The notes: generated by a model not told the origin, from the letters alone. Counted from the stretch's first letter, positions 36,265 to 44,572 are shown. The stretch is DNA of 64,000 nt from Glycomyces amatae (GCF_020991375.1 NZ_JAJLQZ010000007.1:1-64000), one strand, 5' to 3'. Translations and numbers: made by a program.

Positions 36265-36926
36265 TCGCCTTCGAAGGCCCGGTCCTGGTGACCGGCACCG
36301 ACACCGGCGTCGGCAAGACCGTCGTCACCGCCGCCCTGGCGGCCTTCCTCATGCGCCAAGGCCGCAGCGTCGAAGTCGTCAAGCTCGCCCAGACCGGCGA
36401 TGACGACGACGCCGCCGAGGTCACCCGCCTCTCCGGCGCCCCCGCCAGAGCCCTCGCCGCCTACCCCGACCCCCTGGCGCCCTTCAGCGCCGCGCGCCGC
36501 AGCGGCCTGCCCCTGCTCGCACTCGCCGACGTCGCCGAGACGATCCTGGATGCCAAAGCCGAAGTCGTGCTCCTCGAAGGCGCCGGCGGCCTTCTCGTCC
36601 AACTGGGCCAAGGCGGCTGGACCGCCCGCGACCTCGCCGTCGAACTCGGCTGCCCCGCCGTCGTGGTCGCCCGCGCCGGCCTCGGCACCCTCAACCACAC
36701 CGCGCTGACCCTGGAGGCCCTGTCGCGCCGCGGCGTGGACGCCGCCGTCGTCCTCGGCGCCTGGCCCTACCGGCCGGGCCTGGCCGAGCACGAGAACCTC
36801 AAGGACCTGCCCGGCCCGCGCCTGGGCTGGATCCCCGACGGCGCCGCCGCGCTCCCGCCCGAGGTCTTCCGCCTCAGCGCTGCCGAGTGGTTCGACCTCG
36901 AGGGCCGCATCGACGACCCCGAGTGA
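36261..36926 (+). CDS. bioD: Dethiobiotin synthetase
   Basis: 221 residues with the P-loop GTDTGVGKT (11-19), KLAQTGDDDD and EGAGGLLVQL motifs of BioD. It makes dethiobiotin from DAPA, CO2 and ATP. It is the last gene of the coupled bioAFD set. bioB, the final enzyme, is not in the window: a long non-coding structured gap follows. Confidence 0.93.
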   Translation: MIAFEGPVLVTGTDTGVGKTVVTAALAAFLMRQGRSVEVVKLAQTGDDDDAAEVTRLSGAPARALAAYPDPLAPFSAARRSGLPLLALADVAETILDAKAEVVLLEGAGGLLVQLGQGGWTARDLAVELGCPAVVVARAGLGTLNHTALTLEALSRRGVDAAVVLGAWPYRPGLAEHENLKDLPGPRLGWIPDGAAALPPEVFRLSAAEWFDLEGRIDDPE

Positions 36927-36976
36927 CCGCAGCCGCCCGCACACGCCCGCGACCGGTGGTGGACGGTCTCCGCTAC

Positions 36977-37300
36977 ATTGGCACCGATCTGGTCCAATAG
37001 GGCCAAATCAGTGCGATGCGGGCGCCCCTACCCCCGGCGCTCGCATCGCCGGGTCTCGAGCCCGCGAGGGCTCGATCGACACTGCGCATTGCAGCGCCCG
37101 GCCCGCACGGGCTTGGGCGGCGCTCGCATCGCCAGGCTTCGGCCCGCGGGCTTGAGTCGCAGGCTCGGCCGTTGCGCCGCAACGACCTCTGTGCGGATGC
37201 CGGGCCGGCTGCCCGGCATCCGCACAGGCCGAGAGGACGCGCCGCTGCAGGTGCCGCGCGGGGAGCTCCCCGCGCGATCTTTCGGTGGTTCCATGGATCC
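36977..37300. other. Hairpin-dense non-coding element after bioD
   Basis: A chain of stems lies in 320 bp without a supported gene. They are: 36977-36999 (ATTGG/CCAAT); 37013-37026 with 37036-37049 (14 bp, one G-T); 37056-37063 with 37068-37075 closed by the GNRA loop GCGA; nested stems between about 37093 and 37121; 37189-37205 with 37211-37227 (perfect 17 bp, loop CGGCT), itself bracketed by CTCGGCC (37164) and GGCCGAG (37227). The 15-mer GGCGCTCGCATCGCC occurs twice, at 37036 and 37119, each followed by a related GCCCGCG hairpin. It may be a structured RNA, a REP-like element or a decayed mobile element. Confidence 0.5.
37255..37276 (+). terminator. Palindromic terminator-like hairpin
   Basis: A 22-bp perfect palindrome (CGCGCGGGGAG then CTCCCCGCGCG) is followed by ATCTTTC. 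It could end the bioAFD transcript or an RNA from the structured element. Confidence 0.5.
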
Positions 37301-37395
37301 CACACGCCACCCACCTGCAACGTAAGCCTCATCAGTGGGTTTTTGAATCAATGGTGACTCGGTCATCGCGGCACCCGCAAGGAGAACTTTCGCCC

Positions 37396-37526
37396 TGTGG
37401 ATAACTTCCGGCATAGTGGACTTCTCATCGGCCGATGCGTTGCGGGTGAAGCTGCTGCAAGTCATGGATCAACCGTGTCACGCACCGTTGGAAACCGGCA
37501 ACAACAAGTTACCGGCCTGTGGATAA
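37396..37526. promoter_or_regulatory. Two DnaA-box matches in an AT-richer gap
   Basis: TGTGGATAA, the complement of the consensus DnaA box TTATCCACA, occurs at 37396-37404 and 37518-37526 in the same orientation, 122 bp apart. Between and after them ACCGG recurs at 37494, 37511, 37526, 37555 and 37562. The stretch 37300-37560 is clearly less GC-rich than the rest of the gap. No replication gene is nearby. Confidence 0.4.
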
Positions 37527-37719
37527 CCGGTGTTTATGCAGCTCATATTGCTCGACCGGCCACCGGCTGCAGCGCGGCCGCGAAGCGTGCCGCCACCTGC
37601 GGGAGGAACAGGTCCATGTCCCGGCCGATCCCGGCCGCCTCGCCTGGCGGGGCCGGCGGCCCGCCGGTGGGGACCCCGGGGTTTCGCGCCTTCTCGCAGC
37701 CCCGCAGCCGGTTTCGGTC

Positions 37720-38841
37720 TCAGCGGAAGCGCACCAGCAGCGGGCTCGGCATCCTGAACGACAGGTTCGGGTCGCTCACCGGCGCCGCGACCACCTCGCA
37801 GCGGGGGAGCAGCGGCGCCAACTCGGCCACCACCACCTCCGCCTCCAACCGCGACAGCTGGCTGCCCAGGCACCGGTGCGCACCCGCCCCGAACGCCAGG
37901 TGCCGCCGCGACCCGCGCTGACCGGGCACCATCCGCATCGGACACTCGGCGACCCCCTCGTCCGCGCCCGCCGCGGCCAACCACACCAGGACCGAGTCGC
38001 CCGCCGCCACCGGCACCCCGCCGATTTCGGTGTCCCGCAACGCGACCCGCCGCCACGACGTGATCGGCGGCAGCAGCCGCAACCCCTCCTCCACCACCGC
38101 GCCCGGCTCGGCCCGCAGGAGCTCCGGCTCCTCCACGAGCCGATGCAGCAGCAGCGTCAAGAACTGCGAGGTCGTCTCCTGGCCCGCCACCAGCAGGAAG
38201 AACAGCGCCGCCGTGGCCGCGTCCTCCCCGTGCGCCTCCAAGAGCTCCCGCCGCACCCCGGTCGCCTCGCGGGTCCAACCGCGCAGCAGCGCATGGAACG
38301 GACCCACGATCCGCGCCAGCTCCAGCTGCCGCTCCGGGCCCGGGTCACCCCAGAACAGTTCCAATGCGGCCCTTGAGAACCGCTTGACCTCCGCCGTCGC
38401 CGCCACATCCAGTTCGAGGAGCCGCGCCAGCGCCGCGAGGGGGATCTCCGAGGCCACCGCCGCGTCCAGGTCCACCACCTCGCCCGCCCGCAGCCGCCAC
38501 GCGACCCCGGCGGCGCTCCGGCGGGCGAGCCCGCCCAGCCACGGCCGCAGGGCCTCCACCTTCGCGGGCGCGAACACCTCCCCGAACCGCTCCCGCATCC
38601 GCCCGTGCGAGGCCGTGTCGTTGTTGGCGAGCGTCGCGGGGAGCCGGAACCGGTGCCGCGTCAGCTCCCGCAGCGCCGCAGCGGGGATCGGGACGACCGC
38701 GTCGAGGGCGTTCGCGGCCGAGAACCGCTCCCGGTCGGCCAGCACCTGCCGGGCGATTCGGTGCGAAGCGACCACCACCTGGCCTTCCCGCCGGAAGACC
38801 GGGGCCTCGGGGCGGGGATGTTTCCACAGCTCGAAGAGCAC
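37720..38841 (-). CDS. Cytochrome P450
   Basis: 373 residues, somewhat shorter than typical P450s (about 400), missing some of the N-terminal region. The I-helix LLVAGQETTSQ, the K-helix ExxR (VEEGLRLLPP), and the heme loop FGAGAHRCLG with Cys324 are intact. It should be a soluble monooxygenase needing separate ferredoxin partners, none of which is adjacent. It begins GTG with TAGGCT (minus strand, 38848-38853) six bases upstream, so it is leaderless. It is divergent from the flavin monooxygenase gene, so the two oxidases may share a role. The substrate is unknown. Confidence 0.88.
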   Translation of the reverse strand: MLFELWKHPRPEAPVFRREGQVVVASHRIARQVLADRERFSAANALDAVVPIPAAALRELTRHRFRLPATLANNDTASHGRMRERFGEVFAPAKVEALRPWLGGLARRSAAGVAWRLRAGEVVDLDAAVASEIPLAALARLLELDVAATAEVKRFSRAALELFWGDPGPERQLELARIVGPFHALLRGWTREATGVRRELLEAHGEDAATAALFFLLVAGQETTSQFLTLLLHRLVEEPELLRAEPGAVVEEGLRLLPPITSWRRVALRDTEIGGVPVAAGDSVLVWLAAAGADEGVAECPMRMVPGQRGSRRHLAFGAGAHRCLGSQLSRLEAEVVVAELAPLLPRCEVVAAPVSDPNLSFRMPSPLLVRFR

Positions 38842-39013
38842 GGGCGCAGCCTACCTCCCCCGAAAGTACGAGGCCCGCTCACGGTAATCTGCTCTCAGTC
38901 TTTCGGCGCCTCCGGGCCCACGCACGCACGCGAGTCCATCCCGCCTGCGCGGCGGCCCGCCGCGGAGGCGCCGTCCGGCACCAGAGCGAACGCCCACTGA
39001 AGGAGACCGTCCC

Positions 39014-40369
39014 TTGCAGGAGTACTCCTCCCAAGCCGCCTACGACCGCGGCGAGGCCGTCTGCGTGATCGGCGCCGGAGCGTCCGGCCTCATCGCGGTC
39101 AAGAACCTCCGCGAGAACGGCTTCGAAGTGGACTGCTACGAGCGCGACACCGTGCTCGGCGGCCTGTGGAACCCCCAGAACCAGCACAGCCCCCTCTACC
39201 CCAACACCCACCTGGTCACCTCCCGGTCCCAGACCGAGATCCCCGACTTCCCCATGCCCGACGACTGGCCCGACTACCCGTCCGCGACCCAGATGCTCAC
39301 CTACCTGACCTCGTACGCCAAGCACTTCGGCCTGTCCGAGCACATCTGGTACGGCTCGGAGATCGCCGCCGTCGAACCGGTTGAGGGCTCCCGCTTCGAG
39401 GTGATCGTCAAACCCGCCGCCGGGAACGCCGCCCGCCGCCTGCGCTACGCCGCCGTCATCATCGCCACCGGCCACCACTGGGCCCCGAACCTGCCCTCCT
39501 ACCCCGGACAGGACCAGTACCGCGGCACGGTCCTGCACTCCTCGCAGCTCAAGGACGCCTCCCGCCTGCGCGGCAAGCACGTCCTGGTCGTCGGCGGCGG
39601 CAACTCAGGGGTGGACCTCGCCTGCGAGGCGGCCGTGAACGCCGCCGGCTGCGTCCACTCCGTGCGCCGCGACACCTGGCACCTGCCGAAGTACCTCGGC
39701 GGCGAGCCCGCCGACTACGCCCTCAACCGGCTCGGCGCCCGCCCGAAGTTCCTGCGCCGCTTCCTGACCGACCGGCTCCTCAACGGCCCGGCGAGGCTCG
39801 CCGCGCGCATGGGCATCGAGGTGCCCGGCCGCGGCCCCGGCGGCGAGGAGCCCGTCCGCAACGGCCGCTACCTCGAGCATGTGGGCGACGGATCGATCCG
39901 GCGCCGCGGCGAGGTCGCCCGCTTCGACGGCTACGACGTGGCCTTCGCCGACGGCACCGAGATGCGCCCCGACCTGGTCGTCTTCGCCACCGGGTACCGC
40001 CCCCAGATCACCTGCGTGGCCGCGCCCCTGCTCGGGGTCGAGGGCACCGGGGGGACGCCGCAGCTCATGGCGCGCATGTTCTCGCCCAAGTCGCAGACCC
40101 TCGCCGTCGCCGGGCTCGTCGAACCCGGCGTCGGCGTCCTGCCGATCGTCCACTGGCAGACGCACGCGATCGCCCGCTGGCTCCAGGTGCGCAAGAGCGA
40201 CCCCGAGCGGGCCAAGAACTTCCGCGACCAGGTGCAGAGCGAGACGACCGGCCAGGCCGACGGCCCCGGCGCCGCCTCGCCGCGGCACCGGCTCGCCGTC
40301 GACGCCGAGGAGTACCTCGCCAGCCTGGCCCGCATCATCGACACCCTCGAACAGGAGCCCGCCAAATGA
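39014..40369 (+). CDS. Flavin-containing monooxygenase-like oxidoreductase
   Basis: 451 residues starting with the rare codon TTG, eight bases after AAGGAGAC. The FAD Rossmann motif GAGASG is at 20-25, and the NADPH motif GGGNSG is near 194-199. The linker FMO/BVMO-type signature appears as YRGTVLHSSQ, and ATGYRP is the conserved C-terminal motif. It should oxygenate a nitrogen, sulfur or ketone substrate with NADPH and O2. The next gene overlaps by four bases. Confidence 0.87.
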   Translation: MQEYSSQAAYDRGEAVCVIGAGASGLIAVKNLRENGFEVDCYERDTVLGGLWNPQNQHSPLYPNTHLVTSRSQTEIPDFPMPDDWPDYPSATQMLTYLTSYAKHFGLSEHIWYGSEIAAVEPVEGSRFEVIVKPAAGNAARRLRYAAVIIATGHHWAPNLPSYPGQDQYRGTVLHSSQLKDASRLRGKHVLVVGGGNSGVDLACEAAVNAAGCVHSVRRDTWHLPKYLGGEPADYALNRLGARPKFLRRFLTDRLLNGPARLAARMGIEVPGRGPGGEEPVRNGRYLEHVGDGSIRRRGEVARFDGYDVAFADGTEMRPDLVVFATGYRPQITCVAAPLLGVEGTGGTPQLMARMFSPKSQTLAVAGLVEPGVGVLPIVHWQTHAIARWLQVRKSDPERAKNFRDQVQSETTGQADGPGAASPRHRLAVDAEEYLASLARIIDTLEQEPAK

Positions 40370-40995
40370 GCCTCGCCGCGTGGGTCCGCCGCGCCCGCAC
40401 CCCAGCCCCGGCCCCCGTCGCTCGCGAAGTGGCCTTCCTCGAGCCCGCCGACCTCTTCGACCTCGAGATCAAGGACGACCCCGAGGCGAGCCCGGTGCTG
40501 TGCTGCACCGGCGACCCCGTCGGAGCCGCGGCCTTCAACGCCTTGTGGCTCAAGCGGATCGCCGCCTCAGGCCGGTACGCCGCGGCCGTGAGCGTGCGCG
40601 GCCAGGGCGGCACGCCCGCCGCCGCGGGCGGCGTGGAGGCCCGCGCCCACGACGTGGTCCAAGCGGCCGTCGCAGTGCCCCGCCAGACGGTCCTCATCGG
40701 ACACCGCGAGGGCGCCTCGTGGGCGGCCCTGGCCGCCGGCCGCTACCCGGCGGCGGGCCTGGTGCTGGTGTCCCCGCGGCAGTTCCCGAAGCAGCCGCCG
40801 AAACCGGTCGGCGAACCCCCGGTGCTGCTGGTGGTCAGCGAGTCGGAGGCGCAGTCGAAGGAGGCCCAGGCGGTCACGGACGCCTACGGCGTCGCCCCGC
40901 TGACCTTCGCCGGCTCCCCGGACGACGTCTTCAAGGGCGCCGCGGCCGAAGGCCTCCTCGACGCGGTCCTCTCCTGGCTGGCCCCCAAGCAGTGA
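40366..40995 (+). CDS. Alpha/beta-hydrolase-fold protein lacking the nucleophile
   Basis: 209 residues translationally coupled to the monooxygenase gene. The strand-elbow region reads IGHREGASWAALAAG (111-125): the nucleophile position of GxSxG is Arg114, so a normal Ser hydrolase mechanism is not possible. DPVGAAAFNALW and the C-terminal VVSESEAQS / AGSPDDV match alpha/beta-hydrolase core strands. It may be a non-catalytic partner or a binding protein of the monooxygenase. Ser118 lies four residues away but not at the elbow. Confidence 0.65.
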   Translation: MSLAAWVRRARTPAPAPVAREVAFLEPADLFDLEIKDDPEASPVLCCTGDPVGAAAFNALWLKRIAASGRYAAAVSVRGQGGTPAAAGGVEARAHDVVQAAVAVPRQTVLIGHREGASWAALAAGRYPAAGLVLVSPRQFPKQPPKPVGEPPVLLVVSESEAQSKEAQAVTDAYGVAPLTFAGSPDDVFKGAAAEGLLDAVLSWLAPKQ

Positions 40996-41003
40996 CCGGC
41001 CCC

Positions 41004-41197
41004 GGCGCACGCTGAAAGCCTCACAGGGCGCTGGGGAAGGCCCCCGATCGCAAGGCTGCCACGGGGAACCTGAAGGGGAGCTGAAGCGACCGCGCGGCGA
41101 CGGTGATGGCAGTGCACGCCGATAGTCCTGCGGGGCGTCAGGGAAGGGCCCCCGGTTTCGACGCTAGCGCCGGGAACCTGAAGGGGAGCTGAAGCAG
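41004..41197. repeat. Tandem pair of an ~85-bp intergenic repeat (copies A and B)
   Basis: Copy A spans about 41004-41089 and copy B 41109-41197. Both share GCACGCyGA, a GGGAAGGsCCCCCG block, a hairpin with a variable loop, then GGGAACCTGAAGGGG and AGCTGAAG. The hairpin stem differs between copies but stays paired: CCCCG/CGGGG in A, CCCGG/CCGGG in B. The pair lies between two convergent genes. The same pair occurs at 46.3-46.5 kb. Confidence 0.8.
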
Positions 41198-41231
41198 CGC
41201 AGCGGATTCACCCGTTCGGGGGAGGCCCGCT

Positions 41232-41744
41232 TCAGACCACGGCGCCGTCGTCGGTGTCGTCCGCGTCCTTGTCCGGGCGCAGCAGGCTGATGAGCAGCCA
41301 CACGCCGACGAGGAACCCCACGAACCCGACCAGCCGGCCCGGATTCGTGCCCAGCGGCGCGATCCCCGGGTTCACCACCAGCGCGACGCCCCCGATGACG
41401 AGCAGCACCCCGCCCACCGCCTGAAGGCTCGGCCACGGCACCGGCGGCGGCTCGGGCGGCTCGTAGTCGTCCTCGTCGTCATCGGGCAGCTCCGCGTCCC
41501 ACAGCTCCAGGAGCGTCGGCTCCTCGTCCGGGTTCGACGGCGCGGCCGGCGTCGCCGCCACCGCCTCCGGCGGGGCCTCCTCGGCCGCCTCGTACGGCTT
41601 CACCAGGCCCGCACCGGGGTCGCCCAGACCCTTCACCAGCTCGTTGAAACGCCGGTCCACGTCCTCGGGCCGCAGCTCCCCGGCCCCCTCGCCCGGCACG
41701 TTCTCCGGTTCGCCGCCGCTCTCCTGCTCGCCGCGCTCAGTCAT
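41232..41744 (-). CDS. Small acidic membrane protein
   Basis: 170 residues. A long acidic, proline-rich cytoplasmic-type N-terminus (to about residue 108) is followed by two hydrophobic segments (LQAVGGVLLVIGGVALVV and LVGFVGFLVGVWLLISLL) and an Asp-rich tail. It overlaps the upstream esterase gene by eight bases, so the two are coupled. Similar uncharacterised proteins occur next to esterases in actinomycetes. No function can be assigned. Confidence 0.65.
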   Translation of the reverse strand: MTERGEQESGGEPENVPGEGAGELRPEDVDRRFNELVKGLGDPGAGLVKPYEAAEEAPPEAVAATPAAPSNPDEEPTLLELWDAELPDDDEDDYEPPEPPPVPWPSLQAVGGVLLVIGGVALVVNPGIAPLGTNPGRLVGFVGFLVGVWLLISLLRPDKDADDTDDGAVV

Positions 41745-42507
41745 GGACGCCTCGGGTCTTGGCCGCCTGCCGCTCCATGAACGCCGCGCTCCCCGAGAAG
41801 ATCGTCTCGGCGTCGTAGTCGAGCGTCGCCACATGGAAGCTGCGCGGCAGTACCGTCGCCTCGACGTCCTTGGACCGCACGCCCGCCCGCACCACCGCGC
41901 TGTTGCGCGGATTGACCACATGGTCCTCAGCGCTCGTGAAGATCCGCACCGGCACCGTCACCCGCGCCAGCTCCGACCGCGTCAGCTTCCACAGCCGCCG
42001 CAGCGACACGTACGCCGCCACCGGCGTCCGATCCGTCGTCCGCTCCCGCACGTCCGGCTTGTTCAGGTCCGAGCCGATCGCCGCCACGCTCGGCATCACG
42101 TACCGCAGCGCCGGCGCCAGGAACCCCTGCGGCTTCGAGTCGTAGATCGCCGGGTTCACCAGCACCAGCCCGGCCAGGTCGCCGCCGCGCTGCTCGGCCA
42201 GGCGCAGGCACAGCGACCCGCCCATCGACAGGCCGCCCGCGAACACCGGCCGGCCGAGCGCCAGCGCCTCGTCCAGGGCCTCCTCCAGCCGCGCGTACCA
42301 CTGCTGCCAGGTCGCCTTCGCGAGCGTCTGCCAGGTGCCGCCGTGGCCGGGGAGCAGCGGCGCGATCACGTTGAAGCCCGCGTCGCGCAGGTGCTCGCCC
42401 CACGGGCGCATGCTCGCCGGATCCGAGGTGAACCCGTGGCACAGCACCATGGTCGCCTTCGCGTCGGGACCGAGGTCGAACGTGAACTCCTCGGCATCGA
42501 TCGTCAC
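41737..42507 (-). CDS. Carboxylesterase / monoacylglycerol-lipase-like hydrolase
   Basis: 256 residues from a GTG preceded by GGGAGG. Alpha/beta-hydrolase with nucleophile elbow GGLSMGG, Asp in SAEDHVV and His in RSFHVATLD, the full triad. The oxyanion segment is CHGFTSDPASM. The closest recognised type is the bacterial carboxylesterase/monoglyceride lipase group. It is divergent from the acyltransferase PlsC, suggesting a link to lipid turnover. Upstream ATGs in frame are possible but unsupported. Confidence 0.82.
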   Translation of the reverse strand: MTIDAEEFTFDLGPDAKATMVLCHGFTSDPASMRPWGEHLRDAGFNVIAPLLPGHGGTWQTLAKATWQQWYARLEEALDEALALGRPVFAGGLSMGGSLCLRLAEQRGGDLAGLVLVNPAIYDSKPQGFLAPALRYVMPSVAAIGSDLNKPDVRERTTDRTPVAAYVSLRRLWKLTRSELARVTVPVRIFTSAEDHVVNPRNSAVVRAGVRSKDVEATVLPRSFHVATLDYDAETIFSGSAAFMERQAAKTRGVHD

Positions 42508-42694
42508 GTCGCCTCCCGGATAGATGGTTGACGGGGCGCGGGACTCGCCAGCGGCGGCCCCCTTTCGCGCTGCGTGCCCATTCTCGCACGCGGCCGGCAC
42601 CGCCCGCCACCGCGAGGGCCGCCCCCGCCGCCCCGCGGCGGCCGCCCCGCGCTCGCTGCGACCTGGATCGACCGGTGCCTATACGCTTGAGCGC

Positions 42695-43375
42695 GTGATC
42701 TACTGGGTGTTGAAGGCGACGTTGGGCTCGCTGCTGTGGGCCGTATGGCGCCCGCAGGTCGAAGGGCTCGAACACGTGCCCGAAGGGGGGCCGGCGATCC
42801 TCGCCTCCAACCACCTCGCCGTCACCGACTCCTTCTTCATGCCCCTGGTCGTCAAGCGCCGGGTCACGTTCATCGCGAAAGAGGAGTACTTCACCGGCAC
42901 CGGCTTCAAAGGCTGGTTCGTGCGCACCTTCATGAACGCCGTCGGCGCCATCCCCGTCGACCGGGCCGGCGGCGACGCCGCCACCGCCTCGCTCGACACC
43001 GGCAAACGCGTCCTCGGCGAAGGCCGCCTCTTCGGGATCTACCCCGAGGGCACGCGCTCGCCCGACGGCCGCCTCTACCGCGGCAAGACCGGCGTCGCCC
43101 GCCTCGCCCTCCAGACCGGCTCCCCGGTCGTCCCGGTCGCCATGCTCAACACCGGTGAGCTCCAGCCCATCGGCAGGCGCATCCCCCGCATCGGCCGCGT
43201 CAAGATCAAGTTCGGGCCCCCGCTGGACTTCAACCGCTACCGCGGCCTCGTGGGCGACCGCTTCATCGAACGCGCCGTCACCGACGAGGTCATGGACGCC
43301 CTCCGGGCGCTGTCCGGACAGGACTACGTCGACGAGTACGCCGCCAAGGTCAAAGAACGCGGCCCCGGCAGCTGA
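42695..43375 (+). CDS. plsC: 1-acyl-sn-glycerol-3-phosphate acyltransferase (PlsC family)
   Basis: 226 residues. The catalytic HxxxxD motif is His40-Asp45 (NHLAVTD), and the acceptor-binding motif is YPEGTRS near 116-122. A hydrophobic N-terminus suggests membrane association. It should acylate lysophosphatidate or a related lysolipid. GTG start with TATACG (42680-42685) nine bases upstream and no ribosome-binding site, so the transcript is probably leaderless or nearly so. It runs toward the convergent Crp-type regulator. Confidence 0.87.
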   Translation: MIYWVLKATLGSLLWAVWRPQVEGLEHVPEGGPAILASNHLAVTDSFFMPLVVKRRVTFIAKEEYFTGTGFKGWFVRTFMNAVGAIPVDRAGGDAATASLDTGKRVLGEGRLFGIYPEGTRSPDGRLYRGKTGVARLALQTGSPVVPVAMLNTGELQPIGRRIPRIGRVKIKFGPPLDFNRYRGLVGDRFIERAVTDEVMDALRALSGQDYVDEYAAKVKERGPGS

Positions 43376-43434
43376 CGCCGCACCGGGCCCGCTCGGGCAT
43401 CCGCACCGCCGGTTCGGAGCCGCGCACCGATTAC

Positions 43435-43571
43435 CCGGCTTCGCCGCCGCGCTGTCGCTCCGGCTTCGCCGCGTACTGCTTACTCGGCTCCGCCACCGCG
43501 TTGTCCATTCGGCTCCGCCACTGTGCCGTCTATTCGGCTCCGCCACTGCGCTGTCTATTCGGCTCCGCCGA
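43435..43571 (-). repeat. 25-bp tandem repeat carrying the 3' end of the crp-type gene (6 units)
   Basis: Plus-strand units begin near 43435, 43460, 43484, 43509, 43534 and 43559; spacing is 24-25 bp. Read on the gene strand a unit is GGCGGAGCCGAATAG plus ACAGCGCAGT, that is Gly-Gly-Ala-Glu-stop and 10 bp. The first unit encodes the real terminus of the Crp-type protein. Outer units drift (TAG to TAA or TGG) and one contains GTAAGCAG, resembling the hrpA repeat. Confidence 0.82.
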
Positions 43572-44244
43572 AGCCCGCCCGGCGCCTGAGCGCCGGCAGG
43601 TCCACCACCACGATCTTGCGGCCCTCCGTGCGCAGCCAGCCCCGGTTCGCGAAGATCCCGATGGCCTGGTTCACGCTCTGGCGCGACCCCCCGGCCATCT
43701 CCGCCAGCTGCGTCTGGTTCAACTCGATCGTCGTCATCGGCGAGGAGTGCTGCTCCGCCAAGCGCACGAGCGTCTTCGCCACCCGGCCCGGCAGGTCCAG
43801 GAACACGTGGTCCGAGGACTGCTCGGTCAGCCGCCGCACGATCATGCCCATCGACCGCAGCACCGCGTCGAGCATCTTCGGGTTCCCGTGCACCAGGTCC
43901 AGGAACGACGAGCGCGCCAGCGCCAGCGCCGAAGTGTCCTCGAGGGCCTCCGCACTGGCCGACCGGGGCGATCCGTCCAGGAGGGAGACCTCGCCGAGCA
44001 CCTCGGGCGCGCGCGCGACGTGGAGCATGGCCCGCTCGCCGGTGGCGGCGGTGCGGAAGACGCTCACCGCCCCCGAGCGGATCATGATGAGCGACTCGCC
44101 CGGCTCGCCCTCGAAGAACAGCAGGTGCCCGCGCCGGTAGTGGCGCTGTACCGCCACCCCCGCGATCTGCCGCCGCGCCTGCGGGTCCAGGCCGGCGAAC
44201 ATGGCGACGCCTGTGAGCGGGTCCTCAGATGGGCTGACACCCAT
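43555..44244 (-). CDS. crp: Crp/Fnr-family transcriptional regulator
   Basis: 229 residues with GGGGGAG five bases before the ATG. An N-terminal cyclic-nucleotide-binding domain (LLFFEGEPGESLIMIRSGAVSV; GEVSLLDGSPRSASAEA) and a C-terminal helix-turn-helix (TQLAEMAGGSRQSVNQAI) match actinomycete Crp proteins. The terminal residues GGAE and stop lie in the first unit of a tandem repeat, so the C-terminus may have been altered by the repeat. It is divergent from the exoribonuclease gene. Confidence 0.9.
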   Translation of the reverse strand: MGVSPSEDPLTGVAMFAGLDPQARRQIAGVAVQRHYRRGHLLFFEGEPGESLIMIRSGAVSVFRTAATGERAMLHVARAPEVLGEVSLLDGSPRSASAEALEDTSALALARSSFLDLVHGNPKMLDAVLRSMGMIVRRLTEQSSDHVFLDLPGRVAKTLVRLAEQHSSPMTTIELNQTQLAEMAGGSRQSVNQAIGIFANRGWLRTEGRKIVVVDLPALRRRAGFGGAE

Positions 44245-44572
44245 AGTTCTCCCCCTTCGGTGGGTCCCGGGTCCGCGGGTCCCCTCCGATGATCGCTGTC
44301 TTTTCCGTCGTTGTACAGAGCCCGGTGTTGGAAACTTCACGCTCAGTTGGGTCGTGTGTCCGGACGGTGCGGCTGCGGCTCGCCCGAGTGTACGATCGAG
44401 TCTACGTGCTTTCGCGTCTATTGTCCGGTATCACACCGCTCATGTGCAGATTGCGAGGTCAGATTCCGGCTGCCCGATCGTATGGCGTAGCGTCGACTCC
44501 AGTCCGGCGACATACGGGAGAGGGCCAAGAAAGGCCGAACAGACCGCCCGTGATCATACGAAAGGCCGATGC
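44245..44572. other. Divergent region between the crp-type and exoribonuclease genes
   Basis: About 330 bp without a supported gene. The middle is less GC-rich (44390-44470). CACA...TGTG half-sites 7 bp apart (around 44432-44446) faintly resemble a Crp-type palindrome, too weak to call. AAAGG at 44561-44565 is the ribosome-binding site of the exoribonuclease gene. Confidence 0.3.

Noticed and set aside
36927-37500. Several short open frames of 75-145 codons on both strands in the gap after bioD.
   Set aside because: They overlap one another in all frames, follow the hairpins and lack ribosome-binding sites or recognisable motifs.
37300-37570. A chromosomal replication origin.
   Set aside because: Only two DnaA-box matches, no dnaA/dnaN/recF or parAB genes, and flanking genes that are not typical of oriC.
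37550-37620. A 23-codon frame on the minus strand (MDLFLPQVAARF...) just downstream of the P450 gene.
   Set aside because: No ribosome-binding site, no recognised family and a length expected by chance.
43376-43434. A terminator for plsC.
   Set aside because: Only weak, short complementarity was found before the tandem repeats begin.
44425-44450. A Crp-type operator between the crp-type and exoribonuclease genes.
   Set aside because: The CACA...TGTG arms have the wrong spacing and too few matches to the TGTGA-N6-TCACA pattern.
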